Of a stretch of DNA of 64,000 nucleotides, positions 12,391 through 24,460 are shown one piece after another (positions within the stretch are counted from its first letter, which is position 1; each line of letters opens with the position of its first letter). Origin of the DNA: Sipunculus nudus. Taxonomy: Eukaryota > Annelida > Sipuncula > Golfingiida > Sipunculidae. The position numbers and the translations under genes were made by a program. The notes beneath the pieces are model-generated. The model was not told the origin of the DNA and ran no database searches. It saw only the letters and a program-made list of their open reading frames with translations. Location: contig CM049322.1 of NCBI GenBank assembly GCA_026874595.1, positions 29,885,340 to 29,949,339 of the forward strand, in the 5' to 3' direction.

Positions 12391-14358
12391 GCACAAATCG
12401 TAACCGCTGGACCTAGAACCTTGTAACTTGGGATTCTGAGAGGTCCATAAAAAATCTCCTTGGAAACCAGAAATTATGTCTCTGTTACCCATATCCTTCG
12501 AGCTATGTGGCCCCAAAGTACCCCCCAGAAAAGTCAAAAATTTCATACAAAACTTCAATATCTCATTAACTACTTGACTGATGGTCATGATTTTTGGCAT
12601 ACATATTGATCATGAGATGTTACATCACTTCCTGCAGACTGGTGGCGCCACGTGTATTTTTCGATTTTTTACGAATTTTTTTCTCTATTTTTGAGACCTT
12701 TAAAAATGTGAAAATCTGTTAACAAGGCACAAATCATGAAGACTGGACTTAGAATCTTAATTCTTGACACACTGAGAGGTCCATGAAAAATCTCCTTGGA
12801 AACCAGAAATTAGGTCTCTGTTACCCATATCCTTTGAGCTATGGGGCCCCAAAGTACCCCCCAGAATAGTAAAAAATTTCATACAAAAACTTCAATATCT
12901 CAATAACTACATCACTGATGGTCTTCATTTTTGGCATATATATTGATCATGAGATGTTCGATCAGTTCCTGCAGACTGGTGGCGCCACCTGTACTGTTTG
13001 ATTTTTTACGATTTTTTCCTCTATTTTTGAGACCTTTGAGGATGCTGTCATCTGTTAGCGTGGCACAAATCGTAACGACTAGACCTAGAATCTTCATTTT
13101 CGACACACTGAGAGACCTATGAAAAGTCTCCATGGAAACCAGAAATTAGGTCTCTGTTACCCATATCCTTCGAGCTATGGGGCCCAAAATTACCCCCCAG
13201 AATAGTCAAAAAATTTCATACAAAAACTTCAATATCTCATTAACTACATCACTGATGGTCATGATTTTCGACATACATATTGATCATGAGATGTTTCATC
13301 AGTTTGTGCAGACTGGTGGCGCCACCTGTATTTTTCAATGTTCATGAATTGTGTTCTCCATTTTTGAGACCTTTAAGGATGTAGTTATCTGTCAACAGGG
13401 TACAAATCGTAACGACTGGACCTAGAATCTTCGTTCTTGACACACAGGGAGACCCATAATAAGTCTCCATGGAAACCTGAAATTTGGTCTCTGTTACCCA
13501 TATCCTTTGAGCTATGGCACTCCAAAGTACAGATCAGAATAATGGAAAATTTGATACAAAAGCTAAAGTATCTGAACAACTAATGCAGAGATAACCATAA
13601 TTGTTTGCATGGATATTGATCATGGAGTGTTTCATAAGTTTCTGCAGACTGGTGGCACCACCTGTATTTGTTCGTTTTTTTTTACGAAATTTTTCTGTAT
13701 TTTTGAGACCTTTAAAGATATGAACATCTGTTAACAGGGCACAAATCATAAAAACTGGACCAAGAATCTTTATTCTTGACACACAGGGAGACCCATGAAA
13801 AGTCTCCATGGAAACTTGAAATTAGGTCTCTGTTACCCATATTCTTTAAGCTGTATGGGTCCAAAATACCCCCCCCCCCCCAGAATAATGGAAAATTTGA
13901 TACAAAAACTGCAGTATTTCAATAACTACAACACTGATGGTCATGATTTTCGGCATACATATTGATCATGAGCTGTTCCATCAGTTTCTGCAGACTGGGT
14001 GTGCCCCCTCTATTTATTTTTTAAATTTTTACGAATTTTTTTCTTTTTTTTGAGACCTTTAAAGATGTGGTTATCTGTCAACAGGGTACAAATCGCAACA
14101 ACTGGACCTAGAATCTTCATTCTTGTCATGCAAGGAGGCCCATGAAAGGTGCCTGTGGAAACTTGAAATTAGGTCTCTGTTACCCATATCCTTCAAGCTA
14201 TAGGACTCCGAAGTATCCCTCAGAATAATGGACAATTTGATACAAAAACTGAAGTATCTGAACAACTAATGCAGAGATCACCATGATTTTTTGCATGGAT
14301 ATTGACCATTAAGTGTTTTTATTAGTTTCTGCAGACTGGTGGAGCCACCTGTATTTTT
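12391..14358. repeat. tandem array, about six units of about 337 bp
   Basis: The phrase g(c/t)acaaatc starts at 12391, 12727, 13063, 13400, 13739 and 14086, giving periods of 336, 336, 337, 339 and 347 bp. Each unit runs through 'ttaggtctctgttacccatatcct', 'tattgatcatgagatgt' and a GGTGGCGCCACC palindrome, which is exact or decayed depending on the unit. A poly-C expansion at 13869-13881 explains part of the last length change. The array is internal to the F1 element. Confidence 0.8.
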
Positions 14359-15531
14359 GTATCCGCCAAAACGAAGTTTTGCGGATACTATGTTTTTGAC
14401 CGAGTTCCTCCGCCGCGGCGGCGTTCGTTTCCAGAGAGCTCCTCGGAGACTAATGGACCGATTTTTCCCAAACTTACACCTATCATCGAGTCACATGTGA
14501 ACTTGTGCCTAACCAATTTGCATTGACCTCTGACCTTTCCTCTCTATCCAGTGTCCATTTGTGGGTTTGTATCCACTCATAAACCCTCATATCTCGGGAA
14601 CCGTTTGACCGATCAGGAAATAAAATTGATACAAATGTAGCCCTTGGATTGCTTTATAACATACACAAAAAATGGTGGCGCCACCTGTAACCATGTTTGC
14701 ACAGTGTCCATCTGTTCATCTGCCTTGGGTTAAAATCACTCATATCTCTGCAGTGAATTGACTAATTCACCTGAAATTCGTCATGTGTATACATCCAGGA
14801 TAGCTTTCTTGATTTTATGACAGGTGGCGCCACCTACGTTCACGTTCAGGCTGATGACATCCAAGCTTATATCTCGGGAACCGTTTGACCGATCAGGAAA
14901 TAAAATTTATTCAAATGTAGCCCTTTGATAGCTCTGTAACATACACAAAAAATGGTGGCGCCACCTGTAACAATGTTTGCACAGCGTCTGTCTGTTAGTC
15001 TGCCGTGGCCTAAAATTACTCATTTCTCTGTAGTGGTTCGACATAACTGCCTAAAATTTTGCAGGTTTATACATCGTGGACAGCTTTCTTGATTTTATGA
15101 CAGGTGGCGCCACCTACATTCTAGTTAACGCTGGACACATCCAAGCTCATATCTCAGGAACCATTTGACCGATTGGGCCAAAATTGTGCATGTGTTTAGA
15201 TCTCACATAGGTCTTTATCATACACAAAACTGGAGGGGTTACCTGCAAAGATTTTTGCACAGTGTTTGTCTGTTTGTCTGCCATGGGCAAAAATCGCTCA
15301 TACACATGTAGTGGTTTGACTTTTCTGCCTAAAATTTTGCAGGTGTATACAACTTGGACAGCTTTCTGGATTTGTGGTAGGTGGCACAACCTACATACAC
15401 ATTTAGGCTGCAGACATCCATGCTAATATGCAACATACCTCACTTTATTTCCCCTTGCCACTCAATCCATGCCTCACTATTCGATTTTGGCAGATACATG
15501 TAGTCACTTGTCGGTTACCCGTATTCTAGTT
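14359..15531 (-). mobile_element. family D element, both ends present, nested in the 337-bp array
   Basis: Read on the minus strand it starts near 15531 with AACTAGAATACGGGT and a weak GTAGTC-type hairpin. It ends at 14359 in the hairpin GTATCCGC-AAAAC...GTTTTG-GCGGATAC. The flanking repeat text joins up across it: 'cacctgtattttt' on the left and a '...ttttctctatttttgagat' block on the right are consecutive in intact 337-bp units. Inside are GGTGGCGCCACC palindromes at 14674, 14823, 14954 and 15103, spaced 149, 131 and 149 bp. Homologous D copies lie at 38715 and 58649. Confidence 0.75.
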
Positions 15532-15712
15532 TTAAAAGTTTACACATTTTTCTCTATTTTTGAGATATATAAATACAGACTAAATCTTGGCCTGTTGGTT
15601 AATCTGTTTGATGCTTCAGTTGAATGGGTATATACTACCATTCTGGTGATAAAATTTCCTTTTGCGAATCTCTTCCCAGTCAGCTGAGCGTCATGACCCA
15701 TGGGTCACTTGT

Positions 15713-17170
15713 TAGTATTATTGTTAGTGTATGAACACTCACTTAATTGAAAATCCAATGTATATTTTACTTTTCTCTTTGTGAATTAATGATAACATTT
15801 TAATCGGAGTGGTTGGACAAAGATTGTGAAACAGTTTAACAAATCAAGTTTATATGACTTAATTTCAGGAAGTCAAATCGAGGCAAAACAAAACACACAA
15901 GCATTTATAGGAAAGAGGTAATGGAGAATAATATTCTGATAAATGTGCAAAAGGCCACAAGTGGATATAAAATAAATGTGTTGTGCACAGGCTTACATCT
16001 TCGTCTATGATAAAAATGATTGATGTAATTTATCCGAAGGTATGGTATATATACTTTGCAGACTTTCTGATGATTTCTAAGACACCATTAGAAAATATAA
16101 CAGCTTTTAAACGTCTTTTCAGTCTCTGTAGATACATTAAGCAATAACATATGACAAAGTACTACAAGTTCTCAGTCAAATGACGAATAACGAGGCCTGA
16201 TAGAATCACAATAGATACATTAAAATATGCATCCCCTTTCTTGTCTAATTATACATTTCATCTGAGATGAGTATCTTATGATCAGTGTATTTGATAATGG
16301 TGACTTTCCAATAGGCGGAATTAAAGCAATTATATTTCCAATTCATATTCAATTTATATTCAAAAGAAGAACGTCGAACCCTTATTTACGAACGTTTGGA
16401 CGTATTTTATGGACCAAGAATGCATCTTTGAATTTCAATGGATTATCAGATAAAGTAGTAATTTTTACTTCATTAAAATTGGAGGTTGGACGTAATGGAA
16501 GGTCAAAGACAATGGCACATCAATAACCTCTCTTTGTGTGGTGATTTGGGGATCGACACATGACGAAGTAGCTGTTTGCCGGCAAGGTGTAAATCCTCAG
16601 CCACTCATTATATTCACCATGAGTCAATAAGACCCTCTCCTCCCAAAGTGTTTATCATTTACTAAAGAGCTGAATAAAAGAACTTGATACACAATATGCC
16701 ACTTAAATAATAACAACGTATACTTTTTCACCTGGTTGAGGATGGCCGAACGAATGTCACAGGCGCCACAGTATTTTTCTCCATGAAAAAAAAAAGGTGA
16801 AAAAAAGATAATACTCAACCAATTAAAAAAATTTTATTCACACAATTCCCAGGTTTTTAGTTTGTGTGGGTCGGATATTATTGACTGAAACATTTCAAAT
16901 CGTAAAAACAATGAGTAACGAGTTAACAATGAGTTCTAATCTGGGAGTTGGTGAAATGGTAAAATCACAATTATGACATATGACGTTGAAAGTCAAAATT
17001 TCCAATCAAATAATTGCATTAATCACCTGAGACACTCTGTATATGCTCGTAATTTTTTAATGATGGCGGCCCATAGCCGTATAAATGTAGCCTATAAAAA
17101 TATTGGATGTCTTCCTTATAAATATATCTCAGGAATAAAGGGCTTTCATTCAGGAACTTTTATTTTAATA
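15713..17170. other. no gene seen
   Basis: Open frames up to 82 codons occur (for example 16278-16526) but show no recognisable domain or splice context. Confidence 0.4.
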
Positions 17171-17174
17171 TACG

Positions 17175-17181
<7 letters not shown>

Positions 17182-17211
<30 letters not shown>
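17182..17211. repeat. (TA)n microsatellite
   Basis: Uninterrupted alternating TA. It sits just before a Tigger-like terminal region, and TA is the expected target of that superfamily. Confidence 0.9.
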
Positions 17212-17215
<4 letters not shown>

Positions 17216-17245
17216 ATTATATAATCAATCAATATATATGTATAT

Positions 17246-17680
17246 AAAGTAAAACAACACCAACACGACCAGCTTCGGAACCAGGCGAAGTGGTCGTGTT
17301 TGCCGGGTGGTTGTGTTAGCGGGATGCTTTTACATTAGTCTGCCAATATTAACGCAGGCAATAATATGGGTATTTCAAGTAAATGTCAAGGTATTGTCTC
17401 TTCTTAATTTAAAATTTAAAATACAAAGGAAAATAAATAACAAACATCAATATGATCCAAAATTTTCATTCAAATAGAAATAAAACACACAAGTGAAACA
17501 ACTAGACAACCTTCGGGACCAGGCAAAGTGGTCGTGTTAGCGGGATGGTCGTGTTAGCGGGACGCTTGTATATTAGTCTGCCAATGTTAAAGCAGGCGAT
17601 AATATGGGTATTTCAAGTAAATGTTAAGGTGTTTTCCCTTTTTAATTTAAAATTTAAAATACAAAGGAAAATAAATAGCA
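17246..17680. mobile_element. two diverged direct repeats with pogo/Tigger-like terminal motifs
   Basis: Two units of about 250 bp (from about 17262 and from about 17513) share 'ttcgg(a/g)accaggc(g/a)aagtggtcgtgtt', 'gttagcgggat' and a 'gggtatttcaagtaaatg' block. CGACCA/TGGTCG-rich ends next to TA tracts are typical of pogo/Tigger-like terminal repeats. They lie next to a transposase-like pseudogene. Boundaries are uncertain. Confidence 0.45.
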
Positions 17681-17685
17681 AATAT

Positions 17686-17883
17686 GAATATGATCCAAAA
17701 GTTTTATTCACATAGAAATAAAACACAAATGAAACAACTAGATTGACTAAGCCATTATACATGTCAATGGGCATTGTAAAAAATGAATATGATCCAAAAG
17801 TTTTATTCACATAGAAATAAAACACAAATGAAACAACTAGATTGACTAAGCCATTATACATGTCAATGGGCATTGTAAAAAAT
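17686..17883. repeat. exact 99-bp tandem duplication
   Basis: The unit starting 'gaatatgatccaaaag' at 17686 is repeated from 17785 with no difference that I can see. It is exactly 33 codons long, so the minus-strand frame reads through both copies by chance. The identity implies a recent duplication. Confidence 0.85.
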
Positions 17884-17890
17884 GTACTAT

Positions 17891-18203
17891 CTACACTCGT
17901 CCCAAATATGCATCCAGAGGTGACTGTATTTGTAACTTGACAGTTTCTTTCAGTGCTTCAGTTTGCACCTTTTCCTCAAGTTGACTCATGTACTGCAAGA
18001 CAGGACTCCTGGCAGAATGCTTTCAGTTTATCAGCCCATATCAAGGCTTCCTTGAAGGTAGCGCCAGATCGGCCCTATGATATTACGGCCAGATCCCTGA
18101 GTGCCTGAACAACTATGTCTGAGGAACGCATTATAAGGCCGCATGAGGATCCAAATATTTTCGTCATTTTTGACAACGCCTCTTTGCTTACAGGTATCGT
18201 GTC
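17891..18203 (-). pseudogene. C-terminal piece of a pogo/Tigger-like transposase (broken)
   Basis: On the minus strand a coding-like frame from 18203 reads 'TIPVSKEALSKMTKIFGSS', then 'IVVQALRDLAVIS', a TAG stop, then 'FKEALIWADKLKAFCQES'. After a frameshift, 'SQLEEKVQTEALKETVKLQ' runs to a stop at 17891. Amphipathic helices ending in 'QIQSPLDAYL' resemble the tail of Tigger/jerky-like transposases, which often end in a Q...LD(S/A)(F/Y) motif. This is family resemblance by eye, without the DDE core, so other transposases remain possible. The neighbouring CGACCA-type terminal repeats support the reading. Confidence 0.4.
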
Positions 18204-19060
18204 ACATCATTAACCCGCCAGACCTTTTAATAAGTTTCTTATCTCTCCAACGACACGTACCATGCGTGTAAAATATTCCGTAATAACCCAATATATTCGT
18301 ATATTGTCCTGCATGTATGGGAGATTTCTGCCTGCCGTCCGAGGACAAGCAGTATGTCTGCGAGGCATCTCTGATTGGCCGATTATGAGGGTAGCCGAAA
18401 CACTTGGTAGTGTTCACCTTCGTCACTACAGAGTCTCACTGTTTATAAGCAAAAACACGCTTGCTCTTGGCTTAGTTCATGTTAAATATGGCGAAGTCTT
18501 GCACATGTCAGCGGAGAAGCAGATCTTGTTGTATTTGATAGTTCCTCGGTGTGAACAGTCAATGACGCTCGTCCAGGTGTATGAGCAAAACCAGTGTGTG
18601 TGTACCTCAAGCATCACTCCAAGCGGAAAATCCGTGAGAGCGCTAGAGAATTCACGGAGATTTTTTAAGGATTTTTATGCGTTAATTAATAAATGAATTA
18701 ACTTTAATACTACTTGGAAAATTCTACCATATTACTATTCACATTTTTTCAATTTTTTTTGTTAAAATACCGATTTAATCAATAATACCAGCAAAATTAT
18801 TTAAGAACTATCAGTGTAGACTCTCTGCTGAATATCAGATAACATGACAATTAATTGTGAATTCTCAAATTGGATGTCAGGATGATATTTATAACTGTAA
18901 AATCATATTCACGATACGTGTATAATTAAAACAATATTTATGAATTTTATAATTACTTAATTTGAATTATAATTCTATCTGTCACTGTGCAAATAGCCCT
19001 ATAACAATGTGTTTATTTTAAGATGATAAAACTGCAAATATTGATACTAATAATAACAAC
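18204..19060. other. unassigned; one 144-codon open frame of unknown status
   Basis: A plus-strand frame at 18262-18696 is long for this AT-rich DNA but shows no domain I recognise. The opposite strand is also partly open (18202-18426) and continues from the transposase relic, so this may be more of the same dead transposon. The segment after 18700 is plain AT-rich DNA. Confidence 0.3.
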
Positions 19061-19267
19061 CTAAGATAAAATATATGATTTTAAAACGAAAATCAATAAA
19101 CAGTTTTCCCCCTCATATTCTTTTTGTCTCTCTTCTGTCAGATCACTCAAGAGTCGCTCCTCCCAATCTGCTTGCACGTTGTCTTGTGATGCGAGATCCT
19201 TGTCGATGGCAACGTAGTTTTTTGGCCGCGGTCGCCACAGGTCAGTGGTCGTGACACGGTTAATTAC
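19061..19267 (-). pseudogene. possible transposase C-terminal fragment
   Basis: An open minus-strand frame without a start reads 'NYVAIDKDLASQDNVQADW' then 'EERLLSDLTEERQKEYEGE'. The acidic 'aDWEerLL' pattern and position in a transposon-rich zone suggest another Tigger-like tail, comparable to 'GADWMSC' in the element at 24.9 kb. It could also be an exon of an unknown host gene. No clear splice sites decide the matter. Confidence 0.25.
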
Positions 19268-19273
19268 TTACGG

Positions 19274-21257
19274 GCTTTAAACCTGGAGTTGCGACCATGT
19301 CCTATATACAACACGTTTTATGTCGCCCAAGTGCAGATGCCATAAATTAGACAGTTATGAGGTTTAACGGTGGAGACTAAATAAATGAAACAAAGAGTCT
19401 GCAGTGGAAAGCAGTAAGTGAAAGAAACGTGTTTTTCGAAGAAGGTTTCGAAATCGCGTCAGAAACAAAGCTCATGCGCCTATAGCAGATGATATCATCT
19501 CGGCGTTAACCAAGCTGCACCGCGTTTCAACATCACGTCAGATGCCACTTAACGGGATAAGAACAAAAACACAAGCTGGTAGAAATAAGATCTGAAGGTA
19601 ATGCTGCCTCAACACGTACGCTGAAAATGGCGGTCCAGCAGGATCTGCTGGATTTGGACCGAACAGTCACTTAACATCGGCATTTAATCGGATCCCACAT
19701 CAGGCACTACTAGGGCCTGAGTAGACTACCCTTTACTCGACATACCAGCACAAGACCGAAAAAAACTACTGATTAAGTAGTTAATTGACCCGATAGCTCC
19801 AGTCTAAATAATCTGGTTATCAGCCAGGCCCGAGCAAAGCCCGCGAGCTGAAAAGCGACCCAGCTCATCTCTGTTTACAAGTCGGAAGTTATATGATTGA
19901 GGACTGTCAGAGTAGGATTCTCACAGCAACCAAGCAGGGTATTCTGTACCAGAAAACGCGAGAACTACAGAGAAGGTTACCAACTTTCAAGAGTGGCGGA
20001 TGTTACATAACGCATCTTTAATGTACTGAAGAATACCTAATACTCATAAGGTTACGTTGGTATATTTGTATTCCTTGTGCCGAATGACATTCAAGATGAT
20101 GTTTTGAAGGACGTTATCATAGGTGGAGGTGTGTCGGTATTCAATGTCCACAATACGTCAAAATATGAAAAATCCGTTAAGATTACAATACCGTTTTCTG
20201 AGCTGGATAAAGTTACAAAAGGATCCTATTGGCCTCATTGAACTGGATGCTGGTTATTTATAGGCAGGCTGCGGAAACCGTGACTCTTTTTGTTTTATTC
20301 TTTAATTCTCGGTTTAGAATGCAACTTTTAACTTACAATCCAGCTGGTATGGAAACGCAGTTTCCTTCGATCTCTTACTGAGTTAAGATTATATTGTTTT
20401 CTTCAAGAGACGTGATTTCCACAGTGTAGATCCCAGGTACTGAGTAAAATTAGTGCTGAGGATATGAGTACAAAGAGTGGTATGGAGAATAGGCTGGTCA
20501 TATGGCGTAGTAGCTATTATGTAGAGGCTGTGAGATCTTTTACGGTCGGCTGTGCCCAATGGACGTGTTTCATTCACAAACGAGTGGACCTTTCTGCAGT
20601 TTCTCGGTAATATAACACAGCAACGAGGGGGATTGCGCATCCAGAACGTGCAGGTACGGGAGTCACGAAGACTGTAAACACCAGGATTTTAAATCAGAGG
20701 AAGCCTGTTATGCTGAGCTGTCACGGAGTCCGAAACCGGAATGGAATTCTACAGATGTACAAATACTTAGTTAAATTAGCATTAAAATGATGAAGGCTGT
20801 AGCATTAACCCCCATAAAATGAGAAAAACTCCCGTAAAAAGGCAGAGCTCTTTTTCTGCCATGCCATATGGGCCCATAAAACACGAAAGTAGCAGATTCT
20901 CATAAGGCAACGAGGACGCGATACCATACCGCAAAAAAATATTTGAAAACAAATGAAAACATATTATGAAAAAGAAGTATGTTAGGATTCGCTTGACTTC
21001 AGAGAGACTTCTAGGGTGAACTTTAGCAGATGAAGTATCAAATAAAATTATTCGAGTTGTTATTGACAATCAGTGATAAGATGATGATATTGTCCAGTGT
21101 TTTGAGACTAAATATCATAACCTGTGTAACAGTGTCGTGACAGATAATGAAGAAATTGCCTGAATTAGACAACAGAAATCCAGAATGAATCACATTGCAA
21201 TGAAACGTGCTATATACATAGTTGAGGTAAAAGAGGCAGCCAACAATTAAAGCAAAA
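19274..21257. other. no gene seen
   Basis: Moderately GC-richer sequence than the neighbours. Open frames on the minus strand (20389-20640 and 20782-21069) have no recognisable domain, and I saw no repeat match. Confidence 0.35.
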
Positions 21258-23400
21258 GTCAAGGAAATCCATTGAGAAACGGGTGCTTCTGTATGAATGT
21301 TTATTCAATACAAGCCAACTGTACTGAACTTTTATAATTGATGGTAATATTTTTTTTTAAATATTTGACCCAATCCATTGCAAGATTACATTAATATACA
21401 TCCCACTGCATTCACTTAAACAGTTCTTGAGATAATATGATCAAAAAGAATTTAAAAATGGTTGCCTGGAGGCCATATTGGACTTCTGACAGGTCTGAAG
21501 TCAGACAACAAACATTCTCTAAATCGGACCAAACATTGAAGAAAAATCACTGAAACTGCACTGACAAAAGGATTTCTAAGGTGGCTAACTGGCAGACATA
21601 ATGTATTTCTGACAGTTATAACATTTGATATCACACATCCTCCAAAAAGAGACCAAACTTGTGGCAAATTCTCCAAATGATGTTACAGTAATGAATGTCC
21701 AAAACGATTCACAAGGCATGTTCAGGCCCTCATATCAGATTTTTAGATATGCAAATTTAAAAAGTGTAAGTCCAATATTTTATTACTATCACTCTGCTTT
21801 TCAATTGGGTCAGCAGGGTAGGAAAACTGCAAAACCTGAAAGAAAAGAAATGCAAAAAGCATGACTAAGAGTCTTGTTATAAAATAAACTATACTAAATC
21901 CAGGCACACATCCACATATAATGAGAACAAACAGTTGCTTTTATATCTGGTGATTTATATAAAAATATTCCGATATCTAGGAAACTAAGTTTATTACTAT
22001 GGTTCCATAAAATAAACTGCAAAATGTTCCCATCATCTTATAAATCAGTAGCTAAACCTTAATACAACACTCTCATAGTCTTAATGCCTGGCTGAAGCAT
22101 TCCGGCAACAGTGTTTTTGATATGCAGTAACGAGGTACTTATCACTCAGCCTTATCACTTAATAGGCTGATACAAAAGGGAGTCAAATGTCACCAGCGTC
22201 ACTCACAATTACAGCCACACAGTGAGATGTACCAGTTGGAGTGTAATGGTTATATGTACAAGAAAAATAGAGATGGTCTAAAAAATAAGTAATTGTGAAT
22301 ATCCCTGACCTATGACCTTGGTCTTTTGCCCAAATATCAACTGTATTCTTTCTAAATTATGGGTAACTACTAACCCCATAAATCTGGTGTAATTACTTGG
22401 CAACCAATGAGTGAATACTTTTAACCTGCAACCTTTAACCTCCTGACCAGCTGACCCTAAAATCAATAAGTTATTTCTTCAAGCAAAAAGACCCATAAAT
22501 ATGAAGTTTGAACCATATTGAGTGATGCAGAGATGTGGCATGTGTGAAAGACTGAAGGTTTGGGTTGAACAGTTTCACTTGAAATATGTTCACAAGCATT
22601 TTGAACAATTTAATAATGTGACCTTGACCATTGACCTTTTGAACTCAACATCAATAGGCATCTTCCCCTATTGGTAGGTAAGCCATTTATGACAGATGGA
22701 AGGTATAGATTGAAAAGTTTGCCTGAAAATGACTCCACGCAAGAAGTGGGTGCTGTGAACTTGACCTTTGACTTAAAATCAACAGGTAAATTCCCCTGTT
22801 GGCAGAGAAGTGATATCAGTGCTGGCAGGTTTGGAATGAATAGTCTAGCTTGAAATGTGTCCACAACCTATTCAAAGAGGTTGATCCTGTGACCCTGACC
22901 TTTGACCTCAAAATCTATAGGATTCTTCTCCTACTTAGTAGGTGAGCTATATGTGAAAGATAAAAGAATTGGGATGAAAGGGTTGGCTTGAAATACTTCC
23001 AAAGGCTTTTCAAAGAAGTGGGTCCTGTGACCTTGACCTTTGATCTTCGGACCTCAAAAAGGTTATGGTTCTTCCCCTTTTGGTAAGTGAGCTGTATGTG
23101 GAAGATGGAAGGTTTGGGATAAAAATTTTGGCTAAAAGAATTATTTCTGGGGAGGGGGGTTACAAACACACCCCGTAACTTCGAGAATATAGGTCGCAGT
23201 GACCTAATTTCAGGTTTGCAAGGAAATCTTTTTAGAACCTCTAAGACTGTATAGAGTTCATGACCCTAGTCCCTACAGTTACGATTTGTGCCAGGCTAAC
23301 GGACGGACGGCTGGCCAGACATCCTGACTGACAGGAAGGATGACGGACAAAGACCCATCGCTATAGCCCAGCATGACTGAAAGTCAGGTGAGCTAAAAAA
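21258..23400 (+). mobile_element. family E element with F1-type 3' end
   Basis: This copy aligns along its whole length with 59986-62092 (first shared phrase 'ttgagaaac(g/a)ggtgctt(c/t)tgtatgaat', last the terminal hairpin). From about 22618 it consists of about 140-bp units each opening with a TGACC(T/C)TGACC(T/A)TTGACC-type block. It ends with a GGACGG-rich microsatellite (about 23300) and the hairpin TAGCCCAGCATGACT/AGTCAGGTGAGCTA plus AAAAA at 23364-23400. No coding capacity. Unlike the 60-kb copy, it has no D insertion at its 5' end. Confidence 0.75.
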
Positions 23401-23429
23401 CGGAGAAGGGAAAAAGGATCTGTTTCTGA

Positions 23430-24460
23430 TAATATCATTCATAATTCTCATTAGCTATTTGTTTTATTGTCTCTTCTGTTTAATTCAATGTTTACAGATG
23501 GATTTACGCCCGATTGTCTATTCGAACCAGTCCTTATTCGATACCAAACGATGCCAATGGAAACCTTTCAAATAGTGAAAAAAATAGGTGTCTCGTTTTT
23601 CAGTAGTATTTGTAAACTATTAGAACTTGTTATCCTTGAACAATGCCTGAAAACTTGAGACGTCAAATCTGGAGATGGCTTTCAGAACACATAACTCCAC
23701 AATTACGTGTTTGACTGCGTGAAAGGATATTGCTATACAAACTAAGTGTCTCGTGGTTCTGAGGTGTACTGTTGTTTACTAGACCCGTCTAAAGCTTTTG
23801 ACAACATTGATTTTGGTAAATTGTTTAACCTGATATATCGTAGAGATGCACCTGCTATTATCATTCTTCAATTCTTTGACGTTTATATTTGACAAAAAGT
23901 ATGTGTGAATAGTAGTATAAGAATACAAAGTTACATATGTATATCATCAAAAAGACTACTTGTATAAAATACAACAGGAAATCATGTACATGTCCAAAAA
24001 TCGAGTTAAATAATATCAAAATTAAATGGAAAGAAAATGATTATCATTTGAATATATTTGAATTTTGATTCAACCGATATGATGAGAAAAATAGGTGATT
24101 ATTCACTTTTACTTCGTTGATAGCAAATTGTCTTATATGTTTCGTTTAATGTACTCTCTCACAATGATTGTTCTTTTAAGGGATGTCTTAATAACAAGTC
24201 AATAGAACGTTTGTCTGCATGTACAGAAGGGCTATGCGTAGAGTAAGAGGGCCTCCTAGAAATTCAGAGTTTTTGTACAAGATTAATTGCTTTGAACCAT
24301 TAGCTGAACCAATAACGGGTTTTAAACATGTTTGCAAATGTGTCATGTGTGAACATTTCTGTCGTACATTTTAATGGACAGAGTGCCCATTACGACTGCA
24401 CTGGCTCTATTGGGGCTAATATTAAGCATGTGGTTTCGCATCACTTGCAAAATTAAAGTT
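23430..24460 (+). pseudogene. LINE reverse transcriptase relic, third type
   Basis: The frame at 23467-23658 reads 'LFNSMFTDGFTPDCL', then with a shift a GNLSNS-type RT entry motif, then 'SSICKLLELVIL'. After more breaks 'YCCLLDPSKAFDNIDFGKL' (about 23769-23825) is the RT motif A carrying the first catalytic aspartate. Near 24215-24250 'VCMYRRAMRRV' resembles the post-RT thumb region. The YADD box is not found, so this is a decayed partial copy of about 1 kb. It lies immediately 3' of the family E element. Confidence 0.6.

Larger units (their letters stand above)
12301..15712 (-). mobile_element. F1-type non-autonomous element with both ends, carrying a nested D element
   Basis: Read on the minus strand, the element begins at 15712 with ACAAG and the palindrome TGACCCATGGGTCA (15694-15707), then GCTCAGCTGAC. 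It ends at 12301-12335 with the hairpin TAGCTCAGATGACT/AGTCAGCTGAGCTA plus AAAAA, preceded by a GGACGG-type microsatellite (about 12337-12383). The body is an array of about 337-bp repeats, the last of which is split by a D element (14359-15531). It has no coding capacity. The flanking bases are A on the 5' side and T on the 3' side, and I see no target-site duplication. Confidence 0.7.

Noticed and set aside
12391-14358. Possible CRISPR-like regular array
   Set aside because: The 337-bp units are whole diverged tandem repeats with no short repeat/unique spacer pattern, and the genome is eukaryotic.
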